Positions 54,601 to 64,000 of a DNA stretch of 64,000 nucleotides are shown here, piece after piece. Position numbers and translations under genes: made by a program. Source of the DNA: Mugil cephalus (taxonomy: Eukaryota > Chordata > Actinopteri > Mugiliformes > Mugilidae). Location: the NCBI RefSeq assembly GCF_022458985.1, contig NC_061777.1:14225668-14289667 (forward strand), written 5' to 3'. The notes beneath the pieces are model-generated. The model was given only the letters and a program-made list of their open reading frames with translations. It made no database searches and had not been told where the DNA came from. Position 1 is the first letter of the stretch. Every line of letters starts with the position of its first letter.

Positions 54601-56516
54601 AAATAGACCAAAGATTGTGCACTCTGATCGTTCCATTTAGTATCAAAAAGAAGTTTAGCCTCTCTTTACAGTTTAATATAGCCTGGACAGTCTGTAATAT
54701 TTCAATAAAATTACATTTTGACATTTGATAAATGTATTCATTAGTGAAATCAAAAGGCTAAAGCCAGTGATATTTAAACAGACATTAAATACAGAACTAT
54801 GAACAATCAATAGTAGTGCTGCTGTGGCTACAACCTGTCAGAACGTCGCATATACATGCCCATATATACTGCCCATATATACGCTGTATTTTAAAGTAAA
54901 TATACAGCATATTGACTTTGTGAGTCTCTGCGTGTTTGTTTAGGTCATTATCTACCTGCGCACAGCTCCACAGTATCTACAGTCCACCAGGAATATGGGT
55001 CTGAGCGCTCGGGTCACTCGCACGTGAGATGTTTGTCTGATCAGAACCACTATGGCCTCCACAAACTGCAGCAGCAAAACACATGTCTGTACGAAAAGAG
55101 TTAAAGGGTAAAAAAAAAAAAATTGAAACAGGAACAATACTAGAAAAAAAGCTGAAACTTAAACTATGACTGCCTTTCCACATGTTAGCAAGACTTCAAA
55201 GTAGTTGTGCTCATTTTTATCCGATACCTTGACCATGGTCCTCTTGTGGCGTATGAAGGTGTGGAAGCCTAACCAGCGGAGTTTCATGCATAGCTCGAAT
55301 GCCACCATGACCAGAGCCAGCAGCTCCAGCGTGGCATGGACCTGCAGAGGTGTCACACAAACACACACACAGCAGCTTCTTCAGGACACCGGCTGAACGA
55401 GGTTGCATTTGCGTGGGTGTGTTCGCGTGTGTCTGTTCACTCACGTAGACATCCAGCCGCAGTGAGGGTACGGCGGGAGCTTCACACAGCGACAGCATCA
55501 TGAGCAGCAGGCCTGTCAGCAGCTCCATCATGTAGAACAGGTGGTTGTGGGCAAACAGGTAGGCCGCCAGCGCCTTTGGGTTTCGGGGGTGAGTGAAGAA
55601 CTTATCGTTGTTCTCTCCTTCCTGTGCACGAAATTCAAAAGGTAAAAATAAAAACTACACATATGTGCTCAGACACAAACTGTAGCACAGAAGATAAATA
55701 TGCATTGCTAAAAACTGTGTGTTATATTTCTGCATCCAAAGTTTCCCTTGTATTTTGTTATGTATTAACAGACACTAATTACTTCCTGCAGCAGTTCAGG
55801 ATGTGAAACACGTCACACAGTGTAGAGGCTATAATAAACCCTTCATGTGACCAGTAACTGTATAAATATACCTGCAGATAGATGGCTGCCTCTTGGTAGT
55901 TCATCTCCCAGCTTTGTCGTAACGACACATTTTGGGCTCTGTAGTTTTGCGGCCCAGGTGTTGAGACCACAGCATTGTTCACTATGTCATAATTGCCTCC
56001 TCCATCTGGAAGAAAACAGACAATTTTCAGTGAGTTGAGCCCTTATTCAGAGAGAAATATAAAAGAACCTGAAACTAAACACACACACAAACAGTGCACA
56101 TGCGCCTACCAATGCAGTCTAGTTCTAACTGTGAGGCATAGGAGGAGACCACTTCTGGATACTCGTTACGGTAGCGATCTTCATGTAAACCAGCTGTCTG
56201 TCCATGTATGCACTCCATTGATCAGGCTATGTGCCGCAGCTCTGTGAATGTATTAAGGTCCATGAAATCGTGTGTGTCATTCGCAGTGCGCTGGTCTTGT
56301 TCCAACACCCGCCCACATCTGGAGATACAGATGGCCAAACATTCCACTCAGGACTGATGCACACACCAGAAAACAGAGTCACAAGTGGTGTCCGGGTGAG
56401 ATCCACTCAGATCCAGAAATATCAAGTTCAAAAGGACTCAGGAGACAAAACCATTCGAGCTGATCAACAAACCTCAGGAAGACCTTTTACAAACTGGTTG
56501 CTTTTTTTTCTTCTTC

Positions 56517-56549
<33 letters not shown>

Positions 56550-58430
56550 GTCACTTGATGAGTGATACTGACACAATAAAATGTAATTGCACAGTAAAAT
56601 TATTCTTAGCAGCAGAGTTTGAACTTTGAGGCCAGTGCCTGTAACATTGTCTCTTAGGTCTCTTCCTGCCACAGAGAGGATACAGATAGAAGACAGACAA
56701 ACCACTAGGAGGAATTAGTCTTGCAGAAGAAAGACAGACTGTGACTAATTTAAAGAGATGAGTAAGACATTTATAGTTCTAATAACACTGAGAAAGGGCG
56801 GGCTACAGTAAACCTAACAAAATTAGTTAAATAAATGTCTTCTAAATGACAAAATGTTATAAATGAACTCAAAAATACAAGTGGAATCCAGACAAGCTCA
56901 GTATTCTCCTGTGAAATGCATGATCTCAAAAGCAGTCTCCTCATGCAGCTGCATATGTTACTCCTATGTGAGTCTATCCGGGTGCTCTTCCCACACACTG
57001 CACATCACATGTTTCTGCTCCTCCAGGCACCACTCTTCGGATCTGAACGTAGCGTAGGCCATTCAACTCTCAGAAATGCAGTCTCAGATGTTTCCTGTCA
57101 ACCATGACAGCAGCAGATTGAGATTAAGTGTAAAGATCAAACTTCAGCTCAGCCGCAGCCTGTCTGTTATCCTGACAGGAGTACACCTCGTGTCTGCTGT
57201 GAGCCATTCCAGCCCGTCATTTGTTTGAGAACAATAACCTGTTTGGAGCTCCCAGTCAATAACACTGCGAGGTCAGGCTCACAGAAACACAAACAGACAC
57301 GGCACTCATGACAGTTTCTCCCAGAAAAAAATAAAAATAAAAATACAATCTAGCTTTGTGATCGTCTGAAGGATCCTGACCACCAGCAGTAAAGTCCACA
57401 CTTCTATCCAAGCATGTGATTTGTTTCTCCGGTGACACAGCCTACTTCCTCAGTGTCCAAGTTAAAACTCCCTCTTTTTCCACCAGAAGGCTCCAAAAGC
57501 TATCAGCAAGGACAGCACGAAACTCCCCACTTGCACCACTCCCAGATATCCAGAGGGGAAAAGAAAAAAAAAAAAAACTCTTCCTGTTCAGCCCCAGAGC
57601 CAGAGAAAACGATTCAGTAAGCTCACAGAAACACTTACACACAGGCTGCAGACATTCACACAACATGCACATGCTGCCCATGAGCACCAGGGAGGGGCTT
57701 AGGGCCACACGGTCTGCTGAGCCAGCACTTTCTCAGGTGGGTTATTTTGTCGCTTATATGTTAGGAAAACAAAGGCGGCAGGATTACTATGTTGAGTGGA
57801 TGCATGGATGCCCATACATACTGCACACACACGTGATCCCAGAGTCTGGTGGACAGCCTGTGTTCATTAGGGCAAATGGGCCTGGACATGGCAGCATGTA
57901 TGCAACATTACACAGCTTCTCACTGCACCAGTGCAACCATGGTAAGTAGACAAACACCGGCACAATATCACACCATAAGCAGCGCTGTAACAGCATGTAC
58001 ACAAACAATGTAAACAATGTGTTCTTCAAGAGTCAAATGTGATCGCCACGCAGGTGTGAAAAACAACAATCGTGTTGTATATTTCTCGGCCAGACGTAAA
58101 ATTGTAGTTTGGTGACTGTAGGTTGTGTTGTGTTAAACCTGATATTTTAGTCCAACCTTTTAAAAATGATATCGATCATCGATCATTACAACACAGTCTC
58201 CAAATTGACCATTAGATCAGACTGCTTTGGTGTTTAATTGTACAGAATCAACCGCAGAGCAGTTTCCACGGCCAATGGCCTTCGCATAGTTTAGATAACT
58301 CAACTATAAAGGAGGGTGTGTGTGTGTGATAGGACTTACTCTCGTCTCCTCTCTCGGTCTCCTCGCTGAGCAGACCGCTGTTTGCTTCGTCCCAGGTTAA
58401 GATGAGAGGCACATCGTCGTCAGTCTCCAT
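48688..58430 (-). CDS. tpcn1: Two pore calcium channel protein 1 (endolysosomal cation channel)
   Basis: TPC1 is a dimeric two-domain voltage-gated-type cation channel of endosomes and lysosomes, gated by voltage, PI(3,5)P2 and NAADP-linked partners. The first exon is 58340-58430 ([19 protein letters not shown]). It splices in frame to 55872-56005, giving [12 protein letters not shown]...[12 protein letters not shown]. Domain I follows: S4 with [17 protein letters not shown] near 55000, and the filter exon near 54040-54110 and 53750-53850. The EF-hand-like linker gives [19 protein letters not shown] near 52790-52910. Domain II S4 gives [19 protein letters not shown] near 50800-50960. The second pore gives [19 protein letters not shown] near 50250-50300, then [16 protein letters not shown] near 49900. 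The C-terminus has [24 protein letters not shown] and ends at a stop at 48688-48690. Introns hold a MITE, DNA-transposon and LINE fragments. The gene looks intact. A second possible first exon is listed separately. Confidence 0.95.
49292..49722. mobile_element. MITE-like inverted-repeat element in a tpcn1 intron
   Basis: The left end 'caccgatcaggcataacatt' and the reverse complement of the right end (containing 'gatctggcgtaacattatga') form imperfect terminal inverted repeats of about 28 bases. The interior has no coding frame. The 'gatcaggcataacattatgacca' end is one I recognise as widespread in fish and other vertebrates as a non-autonomous DNA transposon. The family name is uncertain. Confidence 0.65.
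51405..51900. mobile_element. DNA transposon remnant in a tpcn1 intron
   Basis: The left edge 'acagttaggtccatatacat' resembles the end 'cagttaggtccataaatatt' of a common fish Tc1/mariner-type element. Inside, 'cagatgatgtcgtctgcttc' followed by 'ggatcatgag' resembles a diverged internal stretch of the same kind of element. No matching right terminal repeat was found, so the copy is truncated or eroded. Confidence 0.45.
52965..53415 (+). mobile_element. LINE 3'-end fragment in a tpcn1 intron
   Basis: The start translates as [18 protein letters not shown], resembling the 'NSF.P.A...N' end of LINE reverse transcriptase frames. The 3' end has 'tttcccctctggatcaataa' and a short tail repeat of 'agtaattctgattctgattc'. 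This is a familiar fish LINE tail, 5'-truncated, inserted opposite to tpcn1. Confidence 0.6.
56110..56218 (-). CDS. tpcn1: Possible alternative first coding exon of tpcn1
   Basis: On the tpcn1 strand an ATG at 56218 opens a frame [20 protein letters not shown]...[11 protein letters not shown]. It ends at a good donor (g|gtaggc) in phase 1, the same phase as the known first exon. It therefore joins the next exon (ending at 56005) in frame as [10 protein letters not shown] stop codon lies two codons before this ATG, which fits an exon that carries its own start. There is no direct sign of a promoter. It could also be a chance frame. Confidence 0.4.
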
Positions 58431-59497
58431 AATAGCAGACACTACACGGGCTGCAACTTGCCCTTTAATCCCAGCCTTTGGTTGGTGTCGATCTAAGCTG
58501 CTCTATTAGCTAAACAACCGGTGGGATTGTTGAGCAAACCACAAGACAACTGCTCATCTTGGGTGCTAACAAACCGGCTACTTTCTGCGTTGTGCCGAGA
58601 CAAAAAACGGATTTGGAGTTAAAAGCCTCCAGTAAAAACATTCAATTTAGGAATAAGCGCTTTTCTAAATTTCGAATAGCGGACAAGGACACGGTTTGTT
58701 GACTTTTGTCCGGTCACAGATGACATCTGTCACCGCTTCTCTGTCACTCAGGCTAAGCTGACACTGTACATTTGTGTACATCGTCGCATCATCATCGCAC
58801 ACCAGGCTTCGGCCAGACAACAAATGCGCGTGTGAACCGACAACGGAGCACAGAAAGTTTACATCTAGTCCAGTCTTGACACAAACAGCATCACTTGACA
58901 CCAAAGACGCAACAGAAGCTCAACAAATAGGTGAAGTTCCTGGAGTGTACGGTGTAGCTACAGCAAAACACTTTCACGACACCAACGCAGTTCACGGCAG
59001 AGAGTGACCGCTGCCATATTTTCAAAATAAAAGTACAGGGGTCTAAAGCAATGCTGTACGTTAATTTAAAGCTCATACTACGTTTTTTTTATTCCTTTTA
59101 ATAATTTAATCAATTTAACTAAATAATTAAATAACTCGCAAAATAAACAAATAAAAAAGTATCCATGTAAAAACCTATTTTCCGTAACAGCCGCAAACAC
59201 GATTGGAGTCCCTGTCAACCGCCGCGTTATTGGTATCCTAGCAACCAAAAACGAAAACTTGCGGCGAGTCGACAGGTATGTAGCTTAGCTAGTTGGTATA
59301 GAGTATAACTTACATCTATATTAGCACAAGGTACTTAGGTCATGTTTTATCTATTTATGACACATAAAAAACAACAACTACATCTAGAAAACAAAGTAAG
59401 TTCAATGGATAATAAGGCTATATTGAAAAACACTGCATTTTATCTATACTTTTACAACACTGTTTGCTTTCTTCCATTTTTCTCTAACAGGAACTAA
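58431..59497. promoter_or_regulatory. Shared head-to-head promoter region of tpcn1 and iqcd
   Basis: tpcn1 (leftward) and iqcd (rightward) start codons are about 1,070 bases apart, so one intergenic block serves both. It contains CpG-bearing sequence around 58540-58990 and the X-box-like site at 59232-59246. An acceptor 'ttctctaacag' sits 8 bases before the iqcd ATG, so iqcd has a non-coding first exon, probably ending near the 'cgacag|gtatgtag' donor around 59274. Confidence 0.55.
59232..59246 (-). promoter_or_regulatory. X-box-like RFX site before iqcd
   Basis: Read on the reverse strand, GGTTGCTAGGATACC is near-palindromic. Its core GTTGCTAGGATAC fits the RFX X-box pattern RYYNYY-N-RRNRAC with one mismatch. 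RFX factors drive many ciliary genes, and iqcd encodes an axonemal protein. The site lies roughly 30-40 bases before the inferred 5' exon donor. Confidence 0.5.
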
Positions 59498-61118
59498 ATG
59501 CCTTCAAAGATGCTGAAGACTCCATCAGATGCTCTGTCCATACAGAAGAAGCAGCTCTCTCTTGAGACTCAACGTATCTCGAACATAATGGAAAACTGCA
59601 TCAGTAAAGTTGAGCTTGCGGCCACTTTTCCTGCTGTCCTCCAGTTTAACCGCCTGGAGTCTGGTGTTGTGGACACAGAGTTGAGTAGGGTGCTTCATGA
59701 GCATCAAGTATTACGTAAAATGTTGGAGGAACTGCAAGATCTTGAGCAGGAGTTAGATGGGGAGCAAGAGGTAGAAGCCGGAGCTGCAAGGACGAGAGAC
59801 AGGGCTCAGCTTGAGGGGGACATCCAGAACGCTGCCAGAGACATGTTCAGGTTTTTCCGTGCCCATCCTGATGCAGTTCTTTGCTTGGGGGCAGAGCTAG
59901 GTATGAAGTCAAGGGAGACTGAGTGCACATTAATTAGAGGGTTTAAGATATTTCACAGCTGTATGGTAGCAAGGTTGCTGACTAGTGTGGACGAGGAGCT
60001 GCTGGTGGCACTCAAGAATAAGCCGTCTTCATTCCATGCCCAAGACCTGAATGTTATTTTACAAGAAGAAAAAGAAGTAACTAGACTCCTCAGCCAAATA
60101 CATGTAGAGGTAAGGCGTCATGTAGATGTTGGAAAGGGACATTACTTATCAGAGTCTAGTTTGTTTCTCTTCTATATCATCTCATTTTTCCCCTCTCCTA
60201 TTTCTCTGTCTATAATGCAGATTTCTCAGAAAAACAACGACATCGCAAATTTGCAGGACACCCTGCAAAGGAGAAACACACGAGACGAACATAAGTCACT
60301 TCTCATGGACCAACAGCAGAAATCAGATATCCTTAAATCTAATATGAAGCAGGCCAGTTTACAAGAAGAAATTGTTAAACTGAACAGTCAGATCAAAAGT
60401 CTGATGCTTGAAAATAGAAAGGCAGAAAAAGCACTCCAAGAGGTAAGTTTTAACGTTGTTTAAACTTGTACTTTTCATTAAAACTTACTGACTGTTGTTG
60501 CTTTACTTCTTGTAGGAAAATGGAAAGGTCAAGTGGAAAATCAAATACTTAATCCAAGGCTTTGACGAAGAAATTGAAAAAACACAGGTACAGATTCAGA
60601 CAAACATTATTGTGTATAATCTTGACACAGGGTCCATTAACAAGCTTTCTCCAGAGATGATGGAGTTTGGTCAGTCCAATCTGCGAGTGAAGAACATCTG
60701 CTGAAATTATTTTATCAAACTTTAACTTGGATGTTGTATATATACATTTTTTATCTGTCACTTTCTTATCTAACTTCTTCTATCATCTGTTTTTCTTCAC
60801 ATCACTATCCACTGCCATCGCTTCTCTCAGGGCACCCTAGAGGTGAATGAAATGGGTTACGGTCAGGAGAAGGAGGAGGTGAAGAAGCTGGAGAAACCCT
60901 ACTCTGTCCTGGAGATGGAGTGCAACCAGATTCAGGAGAAGCGGCGTCTTGCAGAGGAAAAGAGGAAGGCGGAGATCAGGGAGCTGGAGTTGAAGACCAA
61001 AGCTGCTATTTTTGCCCAAGCCTGGTGGAGAGGCTACAGTACTCGCAAGGCTTTAAAGAACAAGGGCAAAAACAAGAAGGCTAAGAAAGGCAAAGGCAAA
61101 GGCAAGAAGACCAAGTAA
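59498..61118 (+). CDS. iqcd: IQ motif-containing protein D (dynein regulatory complex subunit 10)
   Basis: IQCD/DRC10 is a subunit of the nexin-dynein regulatory complex of motile cilia and flagella. Four coding exons join in frame: 59498-60109, 60221-60442, 60516-60587, 60831-61118. They total 1,194 nt (397 aa). The protein is largely helical. Its N-terminal half has 'TQRISNIMENCISKVELA' and 'LQFNRLESGVVDTELSRVLHEHQVL', and the middle is coiled coil (NDIANLQDTLQRRN, EEIVKLNSQIKSLMLENRKAEKALQ). Near the C-terminus is the IQ motif (AAIFAQAWWRGYSTRKAL). The protein ends in a very basic tail of KGK repeats. AATAAA is at 61276-61281. Its orthologue is beside TPCN1 in human as well. Confidence 0.93.
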
Positions 61119-62102
61119 ACCACTGTTTCTTCACTGTAGTTCTACATTGACATGGACCTTACCAGTAGAGCATTAACGTCGTTTGTCAATTTATGTTTAA
61201 TGAAACACAAAGCCTATTGAGCAAATAGCTTTACATACCACATTCAGTGTGGTTGATATCCACGCCCTCTTTTTCAATAAAGGCTTTCTTTACTATTTCT
61301 ATGAATTAATCTATAGTTTGCAATGTGTTGTTACATTTTGGGAGAAAAATCTAATATTTGGATACTCCAGAAAACATCAAACTAGTCATTACTGACAAAG
61401 CAGCAATGGATAATATAACATTTTTATTATCTAAAACCAACAGACATTCAGACGTAGTTTGGATTTCTCAGGGCAGCAGTAGCATTTAATTGATTGACAT
61501 CTCTGTTTGTGTGAGATTTGTAAGCCTTGATGCACCTCTTCTTATATTTTATTTGTAACTGCTGATTGTCCAGCATACCTTTACTTATTTCCCCACTGTA
61601 ATGGAAACAGGTCTAATCAGGCACGTAGTTTAAAACTCCAGTTTAAAATCACTGGCTATGCGAGCTGCTGTTTTCTTTAATGGCCACAGAGCGGCAGTGC
61701 AGCCTCCTGTGCTCTGAATCCTCTACATTTATTTGGCAGTCACATGGACAGCAGTGCACCAGGGACTGAACCATGGACAGACAGTACAAGTTGTCTGAGT
61801 TTTTAAAACAAGGTAAAATTCATGGTATATACACTGAATGAATGTTATACTGACCCCTCACTTAACTCATTAAACTAGGTTGTTCAGTGATTAGGTTTCC
61901 TCCCTACAAGAGGGTAGGTAGGTGCTAATTTCTGGAGCAAAAATGGCTGACAATGTTACACCCATATATCTTTATTATTCATAGAATTAACATGCATAAA
62001 CTAATTACAGCAGATTAAATGTTTCTGTATCAGTCAGTTTATTTAAAAAGATTCAAAGTTAGTTCAGTGAATTCAATTTTAAATCAGCATTTAAACTAAT
62101 AT
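61119..62102. other. Convergent 3' regions of iqcd (+) and the CFAP73-like gene (-)
   Basis: The iqcd poly(A) signal AATAAA is at 61276-61281. A reverse-strand AATAAA (TTTATT at 61971-61976) could serve the CFAP73-like gene. I see no gene in between. Confidence 0.45.
61276..61281 (+). terminator. iqcd polyadenylation signal AATAAA
   Basis: AATAAA in 'tttcaataaaggc', about 160 bases after the stop codon. Confidence 0.55.
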
Positions 62103-64000
62103 TTATTTCTTTTTTACTTTCTTTTTGCGCTTTTCTGATTTCAGTCCACCCATGAGTCTTTGTAAGAAAGCTTGATGTTGTTTCACTATGTCCTCGTGGT
62201 CCTTGATAAACAACTGGGTCTGAGGAGGAAACAGTGGGAAACAGTTTGTTACAACAATCATCTTCTGTAGCTCTGGCTGTGTGTCACCATCTCAGCTCCA
62301 TAGGGCTACATACCAGGTCCAGTTGTGTCTTTGTGTCATTTATATCCACACCTTTCTCTCCTATCGTACCACCTGTCCCCTCAAAAAGGTTGAGGGTGGC
62401 CACCTTAATCTGTCCCAGTTCCAGGGTTTTCTCTGCAGCCGTTTCCCGAATGTGATTCCAGTTCCTTTCCTGTGTGAAATAGTAACAACGGAACTTCATT
62501 TTGGGGATAGCAGTTTGATTTTTAACATTTGAACATTAGTCTTAGGTCGATGAGTTAGGTTTCAGTGAGTTAGTTAGGTCGTTTGATCCAACAATATGTC
62601 CCTTACCCATATAAGAGTTTCAGCCTGAGATTTCTCTAGCTGGACATTAAGCCGGGTCAGTTCGTTATTCTTCTGCAGCAACATCAGATTGTGCTGATCC
62701 TCCAGTCTCTGGAACGTTTTTCTCTGCTTGTCAAGCTGCTCCTGTGCCTCAACCTCATTCTGAAAGAACTTGTCTCTAAAGTGGAGGACATTCTCCAAAT
62801 GATCCTCAAGTGCATCCACATCTTTGAACTATAACATACAAGTACATCATAATCAAAACATGCTTTCTTGGCAGAGGTATTCACCTGAAACAAAGATCAC
62901 ACCTGTTGACTTAATTAATTATTCGTTAAATTATTACATCTCTTCCCATTAACCTTGAGAGAGAAAGGGCCAGTAAAGCTTTTTCACATAGGAATAACAT
63001 AAGACTAATGAGCATGGCTACTATAGAGGCCATCACCAATAGACAAGATGAGTCCGGGGCATCCTAGCACTACAGCTATAGGTCAAAATGAGCTTTAGAC
63101 TCTACACATGTACATCATATCACATGTTAATTGACATGTAAAAAAAAAAACAAAAAACAGTACCTTAGTGAGTTTGCAGACTCGCTCCATGATGTCCTTG
63201 TACACTGAGTATTTCTGCAGACGATCCTGAAGCTCCTTTTTCCTCACCTCCAGTGTGGCTCTCTCATCATGTAGCCTCTCAATCTCTGCCTCCCTTTGAA
63301 GCACCTCCTTCTTTTCCCTCTCTGCTTTCTCAACAGCTCTGTTAGCTTCGTCTACCTAGAGGGAGATAGAGAGCAATCACTTAGATTGTTTTCCAGTTCC
63401 AGCCATAAAGTTTAAATCCAGTACCCACAGTTTAATGCAGACGATGTGTGTGAAGGAATCCCATATTGTACCTTGCGCAAGATTTCACCGCTGAAGCGTA
63501 ACTCCCTTGTCTTCTCAATGTCCTTGTGTGACTCCTTTACACGTTGTTGTAACCTCTCTATTGCCTATGAAAAAAAAATGAAGAAGAAAAATAATATTTA
63601 TGGATGTTTATGATGTATGAAGCTGTCAGGACAGTACAAACTAGACAGTGGTTAAATGTGACTAGGTAAATTTACTCAAGTACTGAACAAATTTGAGTTG
63701 CTTTACATGAGTCATGCCACATTACTGTATACTCAACTACAGCTATCAGACAAATTTAGTCACTAAACCTATGAAGTGCTGATAAAATCTTCTGTGGTAA
63801 AGACAGAGTTGAACCGTTAGTAGATAACTGACTAGTCAACAGAAAATCAGTAAACTATCAGATAAGTTTCGATGATAAAGATATTTCATAAACAACAGAT
63901 ATTTCACAATTCTGTATTCTCAGATGTCTCACTTGGTGCCTTTTAACTATTAGAACGTTTTTTGTTGTTTTTTTTTTTTTACTTAATAACACTGAGGTTT
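62103..64000 (-). CDS. cfap73: CFAP73/CCDC42-family coiled-coil axonemal protein, 3' part only
   Basis: CFAP73 (CCDC42B) belongs to the MIA complex that modifies inner-arm dynein in motile cilia. Five reverse-strand exons are seen: 63472-63564, 63164-63355, 62607-62828, 62314-62469 and 62103-62219. The 5' exons lie beyond base 64000. The chain reads AIERLQQRVKESHKDIEKTR, VDEANRAVEKAEREKKEVLQ, FKDVDALEDHLENVLHFRDK, QKNNELTRLNVQLEKSQAET, ERNWNHIRETAAEKTLELGQ and KVATLNLFEG. It ends in a lysine-rich tail (KRKKKVKKK). The 'W...W..I..TAAEKTL.LG....A.LNLF' signature is shared by CFAP73 and its paralogue CCDC42. I choose CFAP73 because in human it lies in the same neighbourhood as IQCD and TPCN1. 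The paralogue remains possible. Confidence 0.8.

Noticed and set aside
56231-56629. 132-codon forward frame near the tpcn1 5' end
   Set aside because: It runs into a T tract read as polyphenylalanine and has no similarity or splice support.
57416-57949. 177-codon forward frame in tpcn1 intron 1
   Set aside because: There are no domains, it contains a translated poly-A tract, and the composition is typical of intron sequence.

Overview
This is nuclear DNA from a ray-finned (teleost-like) fish. The genes are vertebrate orthologues split into many short exons with GT/AG introns. The spacers and introns hold fish-type repeats: Tc1/mariner and hAT remnants, MITEs, LINE 3' tails and CA/TA microsatellites. 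Exon joins were worked out by eye. For rbm19, plbd2, the TMEM219-like gene, the AidB-like gene, slc8b1 and iqcd the joined exons sum to a multiple of three and read through to a stop.

Layout. 1-2814: spacer with an inverted-repeat element. 2815-9321 (+): rbm19, a six-RRM pre-rRNA processing factor. 10233-14435 (+): plbd2, a lysosomal Ntn-hydrolase-fold protein. 16915-18401 (+): a TMEM219/TMEM248-family membrane protein. 18402-21643: spacer with LINE remnants. 21644-31964 (+): morc2, a GHKL ATPase chromatin silencer whose CW-domain exon is interrupted. 31965-35214: spacer with a Tc1 fossil. 35215-39592 (+): an AidB-like acyl-CoA dehydrogenase with a mitochondrial-type presequence. 40782-47657 (+): slc8b1 (NCLX), which carries a 1,606-bp, apparently complete Tc1-like transposon in one intron. 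48688-58430 (-): tpcn1, an endolysosomal two-pore channel. 59498-61118 (+): iqcd (DRC10). 62103-64000 (-): 3' part of a CFAP73/CCDC42-family gene, which continues beyond the window.

The set rbm19, plbd2, slc8b1, tpcn1, iqcd, cfap73 corresponds to human 12q24.13. morc2 (human 22q12), the TMEM219-like gene and the AidB-like gene are interspersed here. There are functional themes. plbd2 and tpcn1 act in lysosomes. slc8b1 and tpcn1 are organellar cation transporters. iqcd and cfap73 are axonemal genes in tail-to-tail order.

The strongest observation is the Tc1-like element at 45484-47089. It has an intact 340-codon DD34E transposase, and its 204-bp inverted repeats differ at one position. Other leads are the broken CW/coiled-coil part of morc2, an in-frame alternative first exon for tpcn1, paired M-box/CLEAR-like sites before plbd2, and an X-box-like RFX site before iqcd. 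No new multi-gene system was found; this is ordinary vertebrate gene territory with informative transposon content.
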